This document shows positions 24,792 through 33,553 of a DNA stretch of 37,882 nt, piece by piece (position 1 is the stretch's first letter; every line of letters starts with the position of its first letter). The notes under the pieces were generated by a model that saw nothing but the letters and a program-made list of their open reading frames with translations, did not search any database and had not been told where the DNA came from. A program made the position numbers and the translations under genes. This DNA is from an uncultured bacterium. GTDB taxonomy: Bacteria > Planctomycetota > Phycisphaerae > Phycisphaerales > SM1A02. The stretch covers positions 1-37,882 of the forward strand of contig CAIKXA010000055.1 of assembly GCA_903831295.1 (NCBI GenBank). The letters run 5' to 3'.

Positions 24792-24880
24792 GGCCGCTCG
24801 GGGCGCGGACTCCATCGTGGAGTTCGCTGAGAAGTACCCGTGGAACCTGAACCGATTCGTATCGGCGTAGGGAAGTGGCT
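24792..24880 (+). promoter_or_regulatory. TPP riboswitch (THI element)
   Basis: The thiamin pyrophosphate aptamer is recognised by GGGGCGC, CGCTGAGA, TACCC, AACCTGA and GGCGTAGGGAA in order. The closing P1 stem pairs 24792-24798 with 24874-24880 (two G-T pairs). The variable stem is GACTCCA/TGGAGTT around 24807-24823, and CCGAT/ATCGG forms the last helix. It lies just upstream of thiC, whose expression such elements switch off when TPP is abundant. Confidence 0.95.
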
Positions 24881-24887
24881 CTGTTTG

Positions 24888-24915
24888 CGAACCGCCCAAA
24901 GCGGCTTCGCCTTTT
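24888..24915 (+). terminator. Hairpin of the TPP riboswitch expression platform
   Basis: CGAACCGC (24888-24895) pairs with GCGG and TTCG (24901-24909, one bulged C), followed by CCTTTT. It ends just before the AGGA ribosome-binding site at 24917-24920. It could stop transcription or block ribosome access; the T-run is short, so the mode is uncertain. CCTGA of the aptamer core (24846-24850) is also complementary to TCAGG (24915-24919). Confidence 0.5.
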
Positions 24916-24928
24916 CAGGAAGTTTGCA

Positions 24929-26854
24929 ATGCACAACAACACGTCCCCAACAACACCAAACGGCGCCGCCGCCAACGCATCCGCATTTCAGATTGGCCGC
25001 TCGCAAGATCGATTAGCCAACGAGTCGCTGCCACTGCATGGCGCCACAAATCCATCAACGCAATCTCAAGGCACAACGCCTGGATCTTTCGCGCGCAAAT
25101 CCGATGTGGGTGGGCCGCTTGCATTCACCAGTCCAGATACGCCGGGCATGCCCGCTCCATCCACGCAAACCGCGTGGGATTTTCTTCCCGCAGGATGGAC
25201 AATTGTCGCCGCGCACAATCATCAACAAGGTTGCGCAGGGCATTTGCACACGCACGTTGCGCAGTGGATTTGCGCCAAGGCGCCCGCCGGCTTTGAACCC
25301 ATCACACAACTTGAGTTCGCACGTTTAGGCGTGATCACCAAGGAAATGCGCCGCGTTGCCGAGCGCGAGCAACATCTCACGGCTGAGCAAGTGCGCGATG
25401 AAATTGCAGCGGGTCGCATGGTGATTCCAGCAAATCGTGTTCACTTGGGCTATCAACTTGATCCCATGGCGATCGGTCGCGCTTCTAAAACAAAGATCAA
25501 CGCCAACATGGGAGCAAGTCCAATTAGTTCTGGTACCGACGAGGAAGTTGAGAAATTAAAATGGGCGCAGAAGTGGGGCGCGGACACCGTGATGGATCTT
25601 TCAACTGGCGGTGATCTGGACGCGTGTCGCGACGCGCTGATTCGCAACAGCCAAGTTCCCATTGGCACCGTTCCAATTTATTCCATGATCATCGGCCGCA
25701 AGCTTGATGATTTGAACGAGGCTGTGATTTTGGAAACGCTGGAACATCAGGCCAAGCAAGGCGTGGATTACTTCACCATTCACGCGGGCGTTCTGAAGGA
25801 GCACTTGCCTTTGATCAAGAATCGTTTGATTGGCATCGTGAGCCGCGGCGGAAGTTTGCTGGCCAAGTGGATGTTGATTCACAACAGGCAAAATGTGATG
25901 TACGAATGTTGGGAAAGTATTTGCGCCGTCATGCGCCGCTATGACGTGACGTTTTCCATTGGCGATGGTTTGCGACCCGGCGGCCTTGCCGACGCGACTG
26001 ACGCGGCGCAACTTGCCGAGCTTGCGACGATTGGTGAACTCACCGAGCGCGCGTGGCGACAAGGCGTGCAAGTGATGGTGGAGGGGCCCGGTCACGTTCC
26101 GCTGGATCAAATTGAATACAACATGAAATTGCAGCGACGACTTTGCCACGGCGCGCCGTTCTATGTGCTTGGGCCTTTGGTCACGGATATTTTTCCGGGC
26201 TATGACCACATCACAAGTTGCATTGGCGCCACCAGCGCCGCGTATCACGGCGCGAGCATGTTGTGTTACGTCACTCCCAAGGAACATTTGGGTTTGCCAA
26301 AGAAGGACGATGTGAAGCAAGGATGCGTTGCGTATAAAATTGCGGCGCATGCCGCCGATGTCGCGCTTGGCATTCCGGGCGCGCGCGACCGCGACGACGA
26401 GCTCACCAAGGCGCGCGCCGCGTTGAATTGGCAGAAACATTTTGAATTGTCATTCGATCCAGACACCGCCCGCGCTTATCACGACGAGGACCTGGATGTG
26501 GACACGGATTTCTGCGCCATGTGCGGGCACGATTGGTGCAGCGTTCGCATCAGCAAAGAAATTCAGGAGTTTGCCAGCGGCAAGAGCGAGGAGTATCGAC
26601 GCGACAAGCCGGTGTTGAGCGCGGCGCTTACGCCAGAGCAACAAGAGGTGCTTGCAAAGCGTGGCGTGCTTTCGCCCGAGGAGATTCACAAGCTTGCTTC
26701 CAAAACCAAGGCGGCAGTTGGCGCGGTTGAAGCCAAGGCGTCTTGCCACAGTGACTTTGTTGACGCGACAGTTGCGCAACAAAAACAAGAGCAATTTGTT
26801 CAGCTCAACACGGCGCCGGCCCACAATATTCCCACAAAAATCCCTTTAATTTAG
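24929..26854 (+). CDS. thiC: Phosphomethylpyrimidine synthase ThiC
   Basis: ThiC is a radical SAM enzyme that turns aminoimidazole ribotide into the thiamin pyrimidine. The 641-residue product has the core at about 125-555: [58 protein letters not shown], and the 4Fe-4S motif CAMCGHDWC (C529, C532, C537). The first 120 residues differ from the usual N-terminal domain and carry the cluster [14 protein letters not shown] (96-109). About 85 residues extend past the cluster. The ATG at 24929 has AGGA at 24917-24920. Regulation by the TPP riboswitch is expected. Confidence 0.96.
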   Translation: MHNNTSPTTPNGAAANASAFQIGRSQDRLANESLPLHGATNPSTQSQGTTPGSFARKSDVGGPLAFTSPDTPGMPAPSTQTAWDFLPAGWTIVAAHNHQQGCAGHLHTHVAQWICAKAPAGFEPITQLEFARLGVITKEMRRVAEREQHLTAEQVRDEIAAGRMVIPANRVHLGYQLDPMAIGRASKTKINANMGASPISSGTDEEVEKLKWAQKWGADTVMDLSTGGDLDACRDALIRNSQVPIGTVPIYSMIIGRKLDDLNEAVILETLEHQAKQGVDYFTIHAGVLKEHLPLIKNRLIGIVSRGGSLLAKWMLIHNRQNVMYECWESICAVMRRYDVTFSIGDGLRPGGLADATDAAQLAELATIGELTERAWRQGVQVMVEGPGHVPLDQIEYNMKLQRRLCHGAPFYVLGPLVTDIFPGYDHITSCIGATSAAYHGASMLCYVTPKEHLGLPKKDDVKQGCVAYKIAAHAADVALGIPGARDRDDELTKARAALNWQKHFELSFDPDTARAYHDEDLDVDTDFCAMCGHDWCSVRISKEIQEFASGKSEEYRRDKPVLSAALTPEQQEVLAKRGVLSPEEIHKLASKTKAAVGAVEAKASCHSDFVDATVAQQKQEQFVQLNTAPAHNIPTKIPLI

Positions 26855-26890
26855 GGCGCACCAAAGGAATTTCTTGGCATACTTATCTAA

Positions 26891-27292
26891 ATGATGGCTC
26901 TCCAGCATCATCACAAAGAGAATTCTCCGGGCAATCCATCGCCCTCATGGCTAAGCGCCCCGCCCATGCGATATCAAGAGGGCTACGTGTGGTTTCTGCT
27001 TTTTTCAAGCATGGACATTATTTTGACGTGGCATATTTTACGCAAGGGCGGTCTTGAAGTGAATCCACTCGCGCGCCTTGTCATTGAGCATTGGGATCTT
27101 GCCGGGGCCATTGCGTTTAAATTTAGTTTGGTCTTATTCGTTGTTGTGGCGTGCGAAATAGTTGGCCGACACGAGGACAGACTTGGCAGGCGACTTACTG
27201 GAGTTGCCATCGCGGCTGCGGCATTTCCTGTTATTTGGAGTCTGTGCCTATTGGCGATGCACGGATTTCTTGTGCAGCCCGTTCCTCAATAA
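26891..27292 (+). CDS. DUF5658 family membrane protein
   Basis: A 133-residue inner-membrane protein with three or more hydrophobic helices (about 33-52, 72-93, 104-124). The segment SSMDIILTWHILRKGGLEVNP, with conserved Asp, Thr, Gly-Gly and Glu-x-Asn-Pro, is the DUF5658 signature. The function of this family is unknown. Two ATG codons overlap (26891 and 26894) and no Shine-Dalgarno is visible. It follows thiC by 36 bp and is convergent with the pepP gene. Confidence 0.7.
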   Translation: MMALQHHHKENSPGNPSPSWLSAPPMRYQEGYVWFLLFSSMDIILTWHILRKGGLEVNPLARLVIEHWDLAGAIAFKFSLVLFVVVACEIVGRHEDRLGRRLTGVAIAAAAFPVIWSLCLLAMHGFLVQPVPQ

Positions 27293-27352
27293 TCGATGCG
27301 TTGCGAGCGCGTTTGAACGCGTGGCGAACTTGATCCACGCCGCGCATTCCTT

Positions 27353-28624
27353 TTATTTTTTAACCTTGGTCGCCATTCTCGCTTGCGCCATGGCCGCCTC
27401 AATCTCTTTACTTGATCTAGGAATGTCGCGTGTGAGAGTGACTGGTCCGCGCGCGGTTATAAAAATGTCGTCCTCTATGCGCACGCCAATTTTTTCTTGT
27501 GGCAAGTACACGCCAGGCTCAATTGTGATCACTGCGCCGGCTTGAATCGGCGCGTCAGGATTTGCGTCATGCGTTTCAAGACCAAGGTGGTGGCCAATGG
27601 AATGAATGAAGGCGTCGGCAAGTCCAGCGCGACGAATGACCGCGCGCGCGGCCTCGTCAATCTGGTGAAAGCGCGCGCCGGGCTTGCACGCGCGAATTGC
27701 CGCGGTTTGCGCCGCCAGAACCAAGTCATGAATCTCGCGCTGACGCGTCGTGAACTTTCCATTCACCGGCAATGTGCGCGTGACATCGGCGGAATATCCG
27801 CACCACTTGGCGCCGGAATCCAAACACACCAAATCTCCATCACGCAATATTTGATCGTTGGCGTGGTAATGCAATACCGTGCTGTTGAACCCACCGCCTG
27901 CGATTGTGCGGAATGCAAGTTCACGCGAACCGCCTTGGTGATAACCCGCCTCCACGTGGCGTTGTAAATCAAACTCATTCATATTTGGTCGCAGCGAGGC
28001 GAACGCAGCGGCAAAGCCAAGTCCCGTGATGCGGCCAGCTTCTTGAATGCATGCCACTTCAGCTTTGCTTTTGCGGGCGCGCATGTCATTTAAAATATTC
28101 GCGCCGTCATGGATGGAGCAATTTGGAATGCGTTCCGCCGTACGGCGAAAAATTTCCAGGTCTCCGCTTACGGGGCTATTGTGCGCCGCAAGCGGCATGA
28201 GCAAAGTCAACGCCTTAGCGCGTTTGGCCGCGTCTAGAAGTTGAAGCGCAAGCATGTTGGTTCGAAAGATCGTTTCAATTCCAGCGCGCGCGCGAAGTTC
28301 GCCACCAATTTCGGCGCGAAAGCCATCCCACTTTTCGCGCTCTGGATTCAGCGGCCTTAGAAAAAGTTGCACGCGTCGCGCGGGGTTTGGATTTTTCCCG
28401 TCAAACAATAATGCGGCGCCAGGTTCATCAACCAAACCAGTGAGGTAGGTGAAATGCGCGTGCGCGGCGAATGGGTGGTGCAAGTTTGGATCCGCTTCGC
28501 CAGCAAGAACCAAGCCGACGGAGCCTCGCAAGGCGTCAAGCAGGGCACCGCGCCGGCGCGCAAATTCCGCCTGCTCAATCATGATTGCGGGCTTGATAGA
28601 AGAACGATTTTTTGTTGCGGCCAT
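27353..28624 (-). CDS. pepP: Xaa-Pro aminopeptidase (M24B family)
   Basis: A 423-residue metalloprotease that removes N-terminal residues before proline. An N-terminal creatinase-like domain (about 15-175) precedes the pita-bread catalytic domain. The two-metal ligands are visible: Asp in CLDSGA, Asp in SADVTRT, His in SIGHHLGLETHD, Glu in TIEPGVY and Glu in RIEDDIF. The coding frame begins at the ATG at 28622-28624; an inner ATG at 28580-28582 (MIEQAEFARRRGALL) gives a start more like other PepP proteins. Cytoplasmic. Confidence 0.9.
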   Translation of the reverse strand: MAATKNRSSIKPAIMIEQAEFARRRGALLDALRGSVGLVLAGEADPNLHHPFAAHAHFTYLTGLVDEPGAALLFDGKNPNPARRVQLFLRPLNPEREKWDGFRAEIGGELRARAGIETIFRTNMLALQLLDAAKRAKALTLLMPLAAHNSPVSGDLEIFRRTAERIPNCSIHDGANILNDMRARKSKAEVACIQEAGRITGLGFAAAFASLRPNMNEFDLQRHVEAGYHQGGSRELAFRTIAGGGFNSTVLHYHANDQILRDGDLVCLDSGAKWCGYSADVTRTLPVNGKFTTRQREIHDLVLAAQTAAIRACKPGARFHQIDEAARAVIRRAGLADAFIHSIGHHLGLETHDANPDAPIQAGAVITIEPGVYLPQEKIGVRIEDDIFITARGPVTLTRDIPRSSKEIEAAMAQARMATKVKK

Positions 28625-28753
28625 GCGCTAAGAATACGCACAATTTCAATGCGTCACGCGGTCCTTGCGTTTACGACAAAAAAGTCGCGTGCTGATTTTG
28701 TCGCACAAGTTCGGCGCACGCTCAAGATAGATATGGCTTTCACAACGGAAGAT

Positions 28754-29623
28754 TCAAGCGTTCGCCGCGGCCGCCGTCTTGTCCATAATTCGCTTGGCAT
28801 ACGTGGTCATGGCGTTACGCAATTGATCGAAACTTTCCAGCACGTACAAAATGGGCTGATAGTGGTCAATTTCAAAAGCCGTGTCGCACACGCGGTCCAA
28901 ATCAAATGGTCGGCGATCCACTTCGGCGCTCTCAAGCGCGTGCTTGCATTCTCCAGGACTTGAAATCAAACCGCTGCCGTACACCTTGATGCGTCCGTTT
29001 TCTTTGATCAAACCAAATTCAACCGTGAACCAGAAAAGGCGCGACAGGCGCTCGACATCTTTTTCATCGGTGGCTTCAAGAGCGGCCTTGCCGTAGGTCT
29101 GTAGAAAATCCGCGAATACTGGATCCGCATGCAAAGGAACATGTCCAAAGATGTCGTGAAAAATGTCGGGCTCTGGCAGATAGTCAATGCTTTGCTTGGG
29201 TCGAATCACAATGGTGGTGGGAAATTCACGCCGAGCCAAGCATGCGAAGAAAGCCTTGGGCGGCAAGTAGCCAGGCACCGCGCGACTTTGCCACTTTGTC
29301 AATGGATGCAGGCGGCTATTGATTTCCGCCAACGGCGGAATTCTGTCACGACGAAGATTGATCAACGCCGCGCCGTCCAAATATGTTTTACTGGCGTTGT
29401 CTTTTAGAAAAATCATTTGACGGTCAAACATGGTCGACCACGTTTCTTGATTTTCCGCGCTGTAGCCATCGTACTTCTGCTCGATATAGCAACGCGCAAT
29501 GTCGCCGTAACCAGGCGCGCCAAAGTTGTTGGCGTAGGTTTGCGCGGCGTCGGCCTGCGCGTCGTCAATCATTTTGTGATTCAGGCTGCCCGCGAAATTT
29601 TTAGGGTGATGTGATCCGTCCAT
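28754..29623 (-). CDS. phhA: Phenylalanine 4-monooxygenase
   Basis: A 289-residue pterin-dependent iron enzyme that hydroxylates phenylalanine to tyrosine. The iron site is in PDIFHDIFGHVPLHADPVF (two His) with the Glu of FWFTVEFGLIKENG; GAGLISS-like GSGLISSPGECKHAL follows. It is the catalytic domain only, with no ACT domain, as is usual for bacteria. AGGAGA lies 6 bases before the ATG, the clearest ribosome site of this strand. It is downstream of the DUF2470-like gene and upstream of pepP; no pterin dehydratase gene is adjacent. Confidence 0.93.
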   Translation of the reverse strand: MDGSHHPKNFAGSLNHKMIDDAQADAAQTYANNFGAPGYGDIARCYIEQKYDGYSAENQETWSTMFDRQMIFLKDNASKTYLDGAALINLRRDRIPPLAEINSRLHPLTKWQSRAVPGYLPPKAFFACLARREFPTTIVIRPKQSIDYLPEPDIFHDIFGHVPLHADPVFADFLQTYGKAALEATDEKDVERLSRLFWFTVEFGLIKENGRIKVYGSGLISSPGECKHALESAEVDRRPFDLDRVCDTAFEIDHYQPILYVLESFDQLRNAMTTYAKRIMDKTAAAANA

Positions 29624-29674
29624 GTGGTTCTCCTGTGGAAAATGATTCTAGTGTGCGGGAGTGAAATTACGGAA

Positions 29675-30292
29675 TCACAAATTGGTGTGAAATGACGCGC
29701 CCTTAATGAACGAGCGAACTTGCTCGGCGTTTTCAAATGCAAGAGGAAACGGCAAGCGGCCCACATCATGCATGCGGCGGATGTCAATGCCGCCGGCGTC
29801 CACGCCGACCGCGATCGGATCTTCGCACTCCACTTTTGTGGTCACGCACAGTGCTTTCAAAAATGCGCGCGGCTGCGCGTTGAACTGTTTCAGCAAAGCG
29901 CTTTCTTCCGCCGCCAAAGGATTTGCCTTCATCATCGCTTGATCATCCAGGAACCAACCAGCAAGCCGACCCGAATCAATCGCAACACTGGCCCAGCGCA
30001 CGTCCTCCGGTTCGCCGTGATAGGCGCGCCAACGATCGCACCACTGCGCAAATGTTCCTAGTTCGGATTGACGAGAAAGCGTCACAATTAAATGCATGCT
30101 GTCGTCGTCATCATTGGGAAGTTCAAGCACTGTTTCCATAGCTAGCAGCATGGCTTCCATCACCGGCATCACAAGCGTTCCATCGCTCGCCACGATGAAC
30201 TTCACTGCCACGCGTTCGCCATCAAATTTTAAAAATCCAGAGAGATGTCCATGGAGAAATTCAATCGCCGCTTCAATGGAAACTTCTTGCAT
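29675..30292 (-). CDS. DUF2470-like protein (HugZ-related)
   Basis: A 205-residue soluble protein. The C-terminal part (about 120-200), with VGVDAGGIDIRRMHDVGRLPFPLAFENAEQVR, has the shape of the DUF2470 domain found at the end of HugZ-type heme-utilisation proteins and alone. The N-terminal half (KFIVASDGTLVMPVMEAML) may be a divergent split barrel. No heme-binding residue can be assigned. It lies 51 bp upstream of phhA on the same strand and diverges from aroDE. Confidence 0.5.
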   Translation of the reverse strand: MQEVSIEAAIEFLHGHLSGFLKFDGERVAVKFIVASDGTLVMPVMEAMLLAMETVLELPNDDDDSMHLIVTLSRQSELGTFAQWCDRWRAYHGEPEDVRWASVAIDSGRLAGWFLDDQAMMKANPLAAEESALLKQFNAQPRAFLKALCVTTKVECEDPIAVGVDAGGIDIRRMHDVGRLPFPLAFENAEQVRSFIKGASFHTNL

Positions 30293-30404
30293 GCCGTCAT
30301 GCTAATCAGTCATGGCTCTTCGTACACTCTGCGCATGACGCGTCGCCAGAATCTGACCAGTCCCCCCAACTTGAGATTGCCGCCAATGAAGCGACCAAAT
30401 TTTA

Positions 30405-30421
30405 CGCGCCGTATCGGCGCG
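30405..30421 (+). promoter_or_regulatory. GC-rich hairpin before the aroDE start
   Basis: A perfect 7-bp stem (CGCGCCG at 30405-30411 with CGGCGCG at 30415-30421) with a 3-nt loop ends just before GAGG (30423-30426) and the ATG at 30433. It may limit ribosome access. It also lies inside a 35-codon frame (30335-30442) that overlaps the aroDE start. Regulatory function is inferred. Confidence 0.35.
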
Positions 30422-30432
30422 CGAGGTGAGGC

Positions 30433-32253
30433 ATGTCGCTGATTGCCGTTGCGCTGACAGTGGAAAGCGCCAATGAAATTGACTCCGCGCTTCTATCAGC
30501 TCGGAAAGAAGCCAAGCGCGGCGCCACTATTGTGGAATGGCGCGTTGATGCTTTGGCGCAAACAGATAACGCGCTTGAGAGCGTCGCGCTGTTGGTGAAA
30601 AATAGTCCGCTGCCTTGCATTGTCACCATTCGCGGCACGGTTGAGGGCGGCACATACGCGGGCGATGAGGTGGCGCGGCTTGAATTGCTCATAGCGATTT
30701 GCAAATTGAATGTGCCGCCGTCGTATATTGATCTTGAACTTGCCGCGTTCCAAGCAAGCGCGGATTTTAAAAAACAATTTGCTGCGGCTAAAACTTCCAC
30801 GCGTCTAATTTTAAGCGCGCATGATTTTAAATCGCGGCCCACGGATCTTTCAAAGCGCGTCGCGGCTATGTACAGCGAACCGCTGTGCGCCGTGGCAAAA
30901 ATTGCGTGGCGTGCGCGCAGTGTGCGTGACAATCTGGAAGCGTTCGAGTTGCTGCGCAATCAAAGCAAGCCAACAATCGCGCTGTGCATGGGGCAATTTG
31001 GAATTGCTAGTCGCGTACTGGCTCCAAAGTTTGGCGGCTTTCTTACTTATGCGCGTCCCCATGGAGAAATGGGTACGGCGCCAGGGCAACTTACGGTTGA
31101 AGAATTCATCGACGTGTATTCATTTCAACACATCACTACGGCCACGCAAGTTTTTGGCGTGATTGGTTGGCCCGTTGAACATTCGCTGTCACCTTTGCTG
31201 CACAATGCGGCGTTCACCGCCACGCAATTCAACGGCGCCTATGTTCCGCTGGCCATTCCGTCTGAGTGGGAGCATTTCAAGGCGTCGCTTGGCGAAATAG
31301 CCGCATCGCCTATTTTAAATTTGCGAGGAGTGAGCGTCACGCTCCCACATAAGGAACATGCGTTGCGTTGGTGCAAGCAGCAGGGAGGCAGCGCAGATGT
31401 GGTAAGCGAGTGGTGTGGCGCGGCGAACACTTTGATTTTTTCTAGCCACGGAGTTTCGTACGCATTCAACACTGACGCGCCAGCTGCCGTTGCCGCGATC
31501 GCGATGGCGCTTGGTATGAACGAGCAGGTTTCAGCCGAGCTTGCTTGTGGTGGCGCGGGGGAAAACTCCACGGGCATTTCCACAAATATTTCAGATTCTG
31601 CGCAAGAGAAACAAAGCCTCATGCTGCAAACGTTTGATCAATGGCGCCAGCAACGCATATTGGTGTTGGGCGCTGGCGGCGCGGCGCGCGCCGTGATTGC
31701 GGGCCTTGCGCTCGCTGGCGCGCATGTCACCATCGCCAATCGCACACACAATAAAGCCGCGCAGCTTGCAAATCAGTTCAATGCTCGCGCCATCAGCGGC
31801 GCAAATCAGTCGCGTGTTGAATCCGTCTTGCTTCAAAATCTGTCGGCGCATTCTTTCAACGTAATCGTGAATTGCACCAGCGCTGGAATGGCTGGCGGCG
31901 GCGGCGAAAGCATTGACCCACTTCCGGAAGCATTTCAAATAACAAGCTCTATGGTTGTTATGGACACGGTGTATCGACCGCGCGAAACGCCGCTTCTGAA
32001 GCGGGCGCGGTCTGTTGGCGCTGTGATTGTTGATGGAACAGAAATGTTTTTGCGACAAGCCGCGTTGCAATTTGAATTGTTTACGCAAGATCTTGTCGCT
32101 GCGAATGGCGCGACGGAAAATAAGCCACACCAACTCTCGCCGCGCACAGGCAGTGCAGCCAATATTTCTTCGCACACAACATCGGCATTCACGGTCCCCC
32201 CGGTTGATTTGTGGCGCGAAATTCTGAGCCAAAAATTGGGCGAGCGTTCATGA
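30433..32253 (+). CDS. aroDE: Bifunctional 3-dehydroquinate dehydratase / shikimate dehydrogenase
   Basis: A 606-residue fusion of two consecutive shikimate steps. Residues 1-232 are type I dehydroquinate dehydratase: EWRVD (35-39), VTIRGTVEGG, SAHDF (H130) and the Schiff-base lysine K156 in AKIAW. Residues about 238-550 are AroE: VFGVIGWPVEHSLSPLLHN, SVTLPHK (K307), AANTL (N332), FNTD (D348), GAGGAAR (413-419) and the NADP loop NRT (436-438). An insertion of about 40 residues (361-402), rich in Gly, Ser and Asn, precedes the Rossmann part, and about 55 residues trail the end. The plant-like order AroD-AroE is known in some bacteria. The stop overlaps the next ATG (ATGA). Confidence 0.93.
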   Translation: MSLIAVALTVESANEIDSALLSARKEAKRGATIVEWRVDALAQTDNALESVALLVKNSPLPCIVTIRGTVEGGTYAGDEVARLELLIAICKLNVPPSYIDLELAAFQASADFKKQFAAAKTSTRLILSAHDFKSRPTDLSKRVAAMYSEPLCAVAKIAWRARSVRDNLEAFELLRNQSKPTIALCMGQFGIASRVLAPKFGGFLTYARPHGEMGTAPGQLTVEEFIDVYSFQHITTATQVFGVIGWPVEHSLSPLLHNAAFTATQFNGAYVPLAIPSEWEHFKASLGEIAASPILNLRGVSVTLPHKEHALRWCKQQGGSADVVSEWCGAANTLIFSSHGVSYAFNTDAPAAVAAIAMALGMNEQVSAELACGGAGENSTGISTNISDSAQEKQSLMLQTFDQWRQQRILVLGAGGAARAVIAGLALAGAHVTIANRTHNKAAQLANQFNARAISGANQSRVESVLLQNLSAHSFNVIVNCTSAGMAGGGGESIDPLPEAFQITSSMVVMDTVYRPRETPLLKRARSVGAVIVDGTEMFLRQAALQFELFTQDLVAANGATENKPHQLSPRTGSAANISSHTTSAFTVPPVDLWREILSQKLGERS

Positions 32254-33530
32254 AAATCTCCTTGCCCTTGGCTCGCAGCACTCGCGCGCCCATGATCGCG
32301 CTTGTCACGCTTTCGCTGCTGAATTTGCTTAATTACGCCGATCGCTACGTGGTTAGCAGTCTGGTTCCATTTCTAGAAAAGTCAATCGATCAAGGCGGCT
32401 TGGCGCTTACGCATACGCAATCCGGCTGGCTGTACTCCGCATTTATTGTTGTGTACATGATCGCCGCTCCGGCGTTTGGTTTCATCGCGGACAGATTTCC
32501 GCGCCTTCATGTTCTTGCTGCCGCCGTTGCATTTTGGAGCGTGTTGACATTGCTTGGCGGTTTCGCATGGGGCTTCTGGAGTTTGCTGATCATGCGCGCG
32601 CTCACTGGAATTGGCGAAGCCGCATATGCCAGCGTTGCGCCGGCCGTTCTTGCTGATGAATTTCCGGCCAAACAACAAAGTCGCGCGATGGCTTTCTTTA
32701 ACGCCGCAATTCCAGTTGGCGCCGCGATTGGTTTCACGCTTGGGGGAGTGGTGGGATCCAAATATGGTTGGCGCGAAGCTTTCTTTGTGGCCGGCGGCCC
32801 CGGACTTTTTCTGGCGCTCGTGATTTATTTTCTTCGCGATCCAAAGCGCGGAGCCATGGATACGCACGTTGTCGTGAACGCGCCGCCAACGTTGCGCAGT
32901 GCCGCTGGAATTCTGTTTCGGCCAAGATGGCTTTGGACCACCATGGGGTACGCACTGCAAACAGCCGGCTTTGGAAGTCTTGGTTTTTGGACGCCAACGT
33001 ATCTTGAAAAAGCCTGGGGATTAAGCGTTGAAAGTTCCAGCACAATGTTTGGCGCGGTCATTGTTGTCACTGGAATCACCGGCACGATGGCAGGTGGGTT
33101 TCTTGGCGATTGGTGGTATCAAAGAAAACCCACGGCGCATTTATGGATATGTGGAATTACCAGTTTTCTTGCAGCCGCATCAATCCTGTTTGTTCTTTAC
33201 GCGCCCAATGTCACCGCCATGTGGTGTGGCGTCACGCTTGGCTCTTTCTTTTTAGTGATGAGCGTGGGCCCCGTGCACGCCCATCTTGTGCACATTCTGA
33301 ATCCAGCCGAACGCGGCACGGGTATGGCGTTGGCTATTTTTGTTTTGCATGTGTTTGGCGATGTTCCAGCGGTCCCGATGATTGGTTGGATTGCGCAGGG
33401 ATCAGGTTGGAAAATCGCGTACATGTCCATTCCGATTTTCATATTTCTCGCGGGAATTATTTGGTGCTTGGGCGCGAAGTATGAACAGCGCGTGCGGTCG
33501 CAATTTTCCAATTCCATCGCTCGCACATAA
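32250..33530 (+). CDS. MFS transporter (spinster-like)
   Basis: A 426-residue inner-membrane permease with 12 predicted helices. The first helix ends LNYADRYVVSSLVPF and the loop between helices 2 and 3 is FGFIADRFPR, the MFS loop motif. MRALTGIGEAAYASVAPAVLADEFP matches the spinster/SPNS-type branch. The substrate cannot be read. The ATG at 32250 overlaps the aroDE stop (ATGA), and aroC follows by 23 bp, so it is the middle gene of a shikimate operon; an aromatic or shikimate-related acid is a reasonable guess only. Confidence 0.85.
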   Translation: MKISLPLARSTRAPMIALVTLSLLNLLNYADRYVVSSLVPFLEKSIDQGGLALTHTQSGWLYSAFIVVYMIAAPAFGFIADRFPRLHVLAAAVAFWSVLTLLGGFAWGFWSLLIMRALTGIGEAAYASVAPAVLADEFPAKQQSRAMAFFNAAIPVGAAIGFTLGGVVGSKYGWREAFFVAGGPGLFLALVIYFLRDPKRGAMDTHVVVNAPPTLRSAAGILFRPRWLWTTMGYALQTAGFGSLGFWTPTYLEKAWGLSVESSSTMFGAVIVVTGITGTMAGGFLGDWWYQRKPTAHLWICGITSFLAAASILFVLYAPNVTAMWCGVTLGSFFLVMSVGPVHAHLVHILNPAERGTGMALAIFVLHVFGDVPAVPMIGWIAQGSGWKIAYMSIPIFIFLAGIIWCLGAKYEQRVRSQFSNSIART

Positions 33531-33553
33531 TCGTCCCTTCGTATGATGAGCGC

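Noticed and set aside
25601-26440. A 279-codon open frame on the minus strand
   Set aside because: It lies opposite the conserved core of thiC, and its translation has no recognisable domain; the ThiC frame is certain.
28625-28753. An open frame across the pepP-phhA gap on the plus strand
   Set aside because: It runs on antisense into phhA and has no family match by eye; most probably chance.
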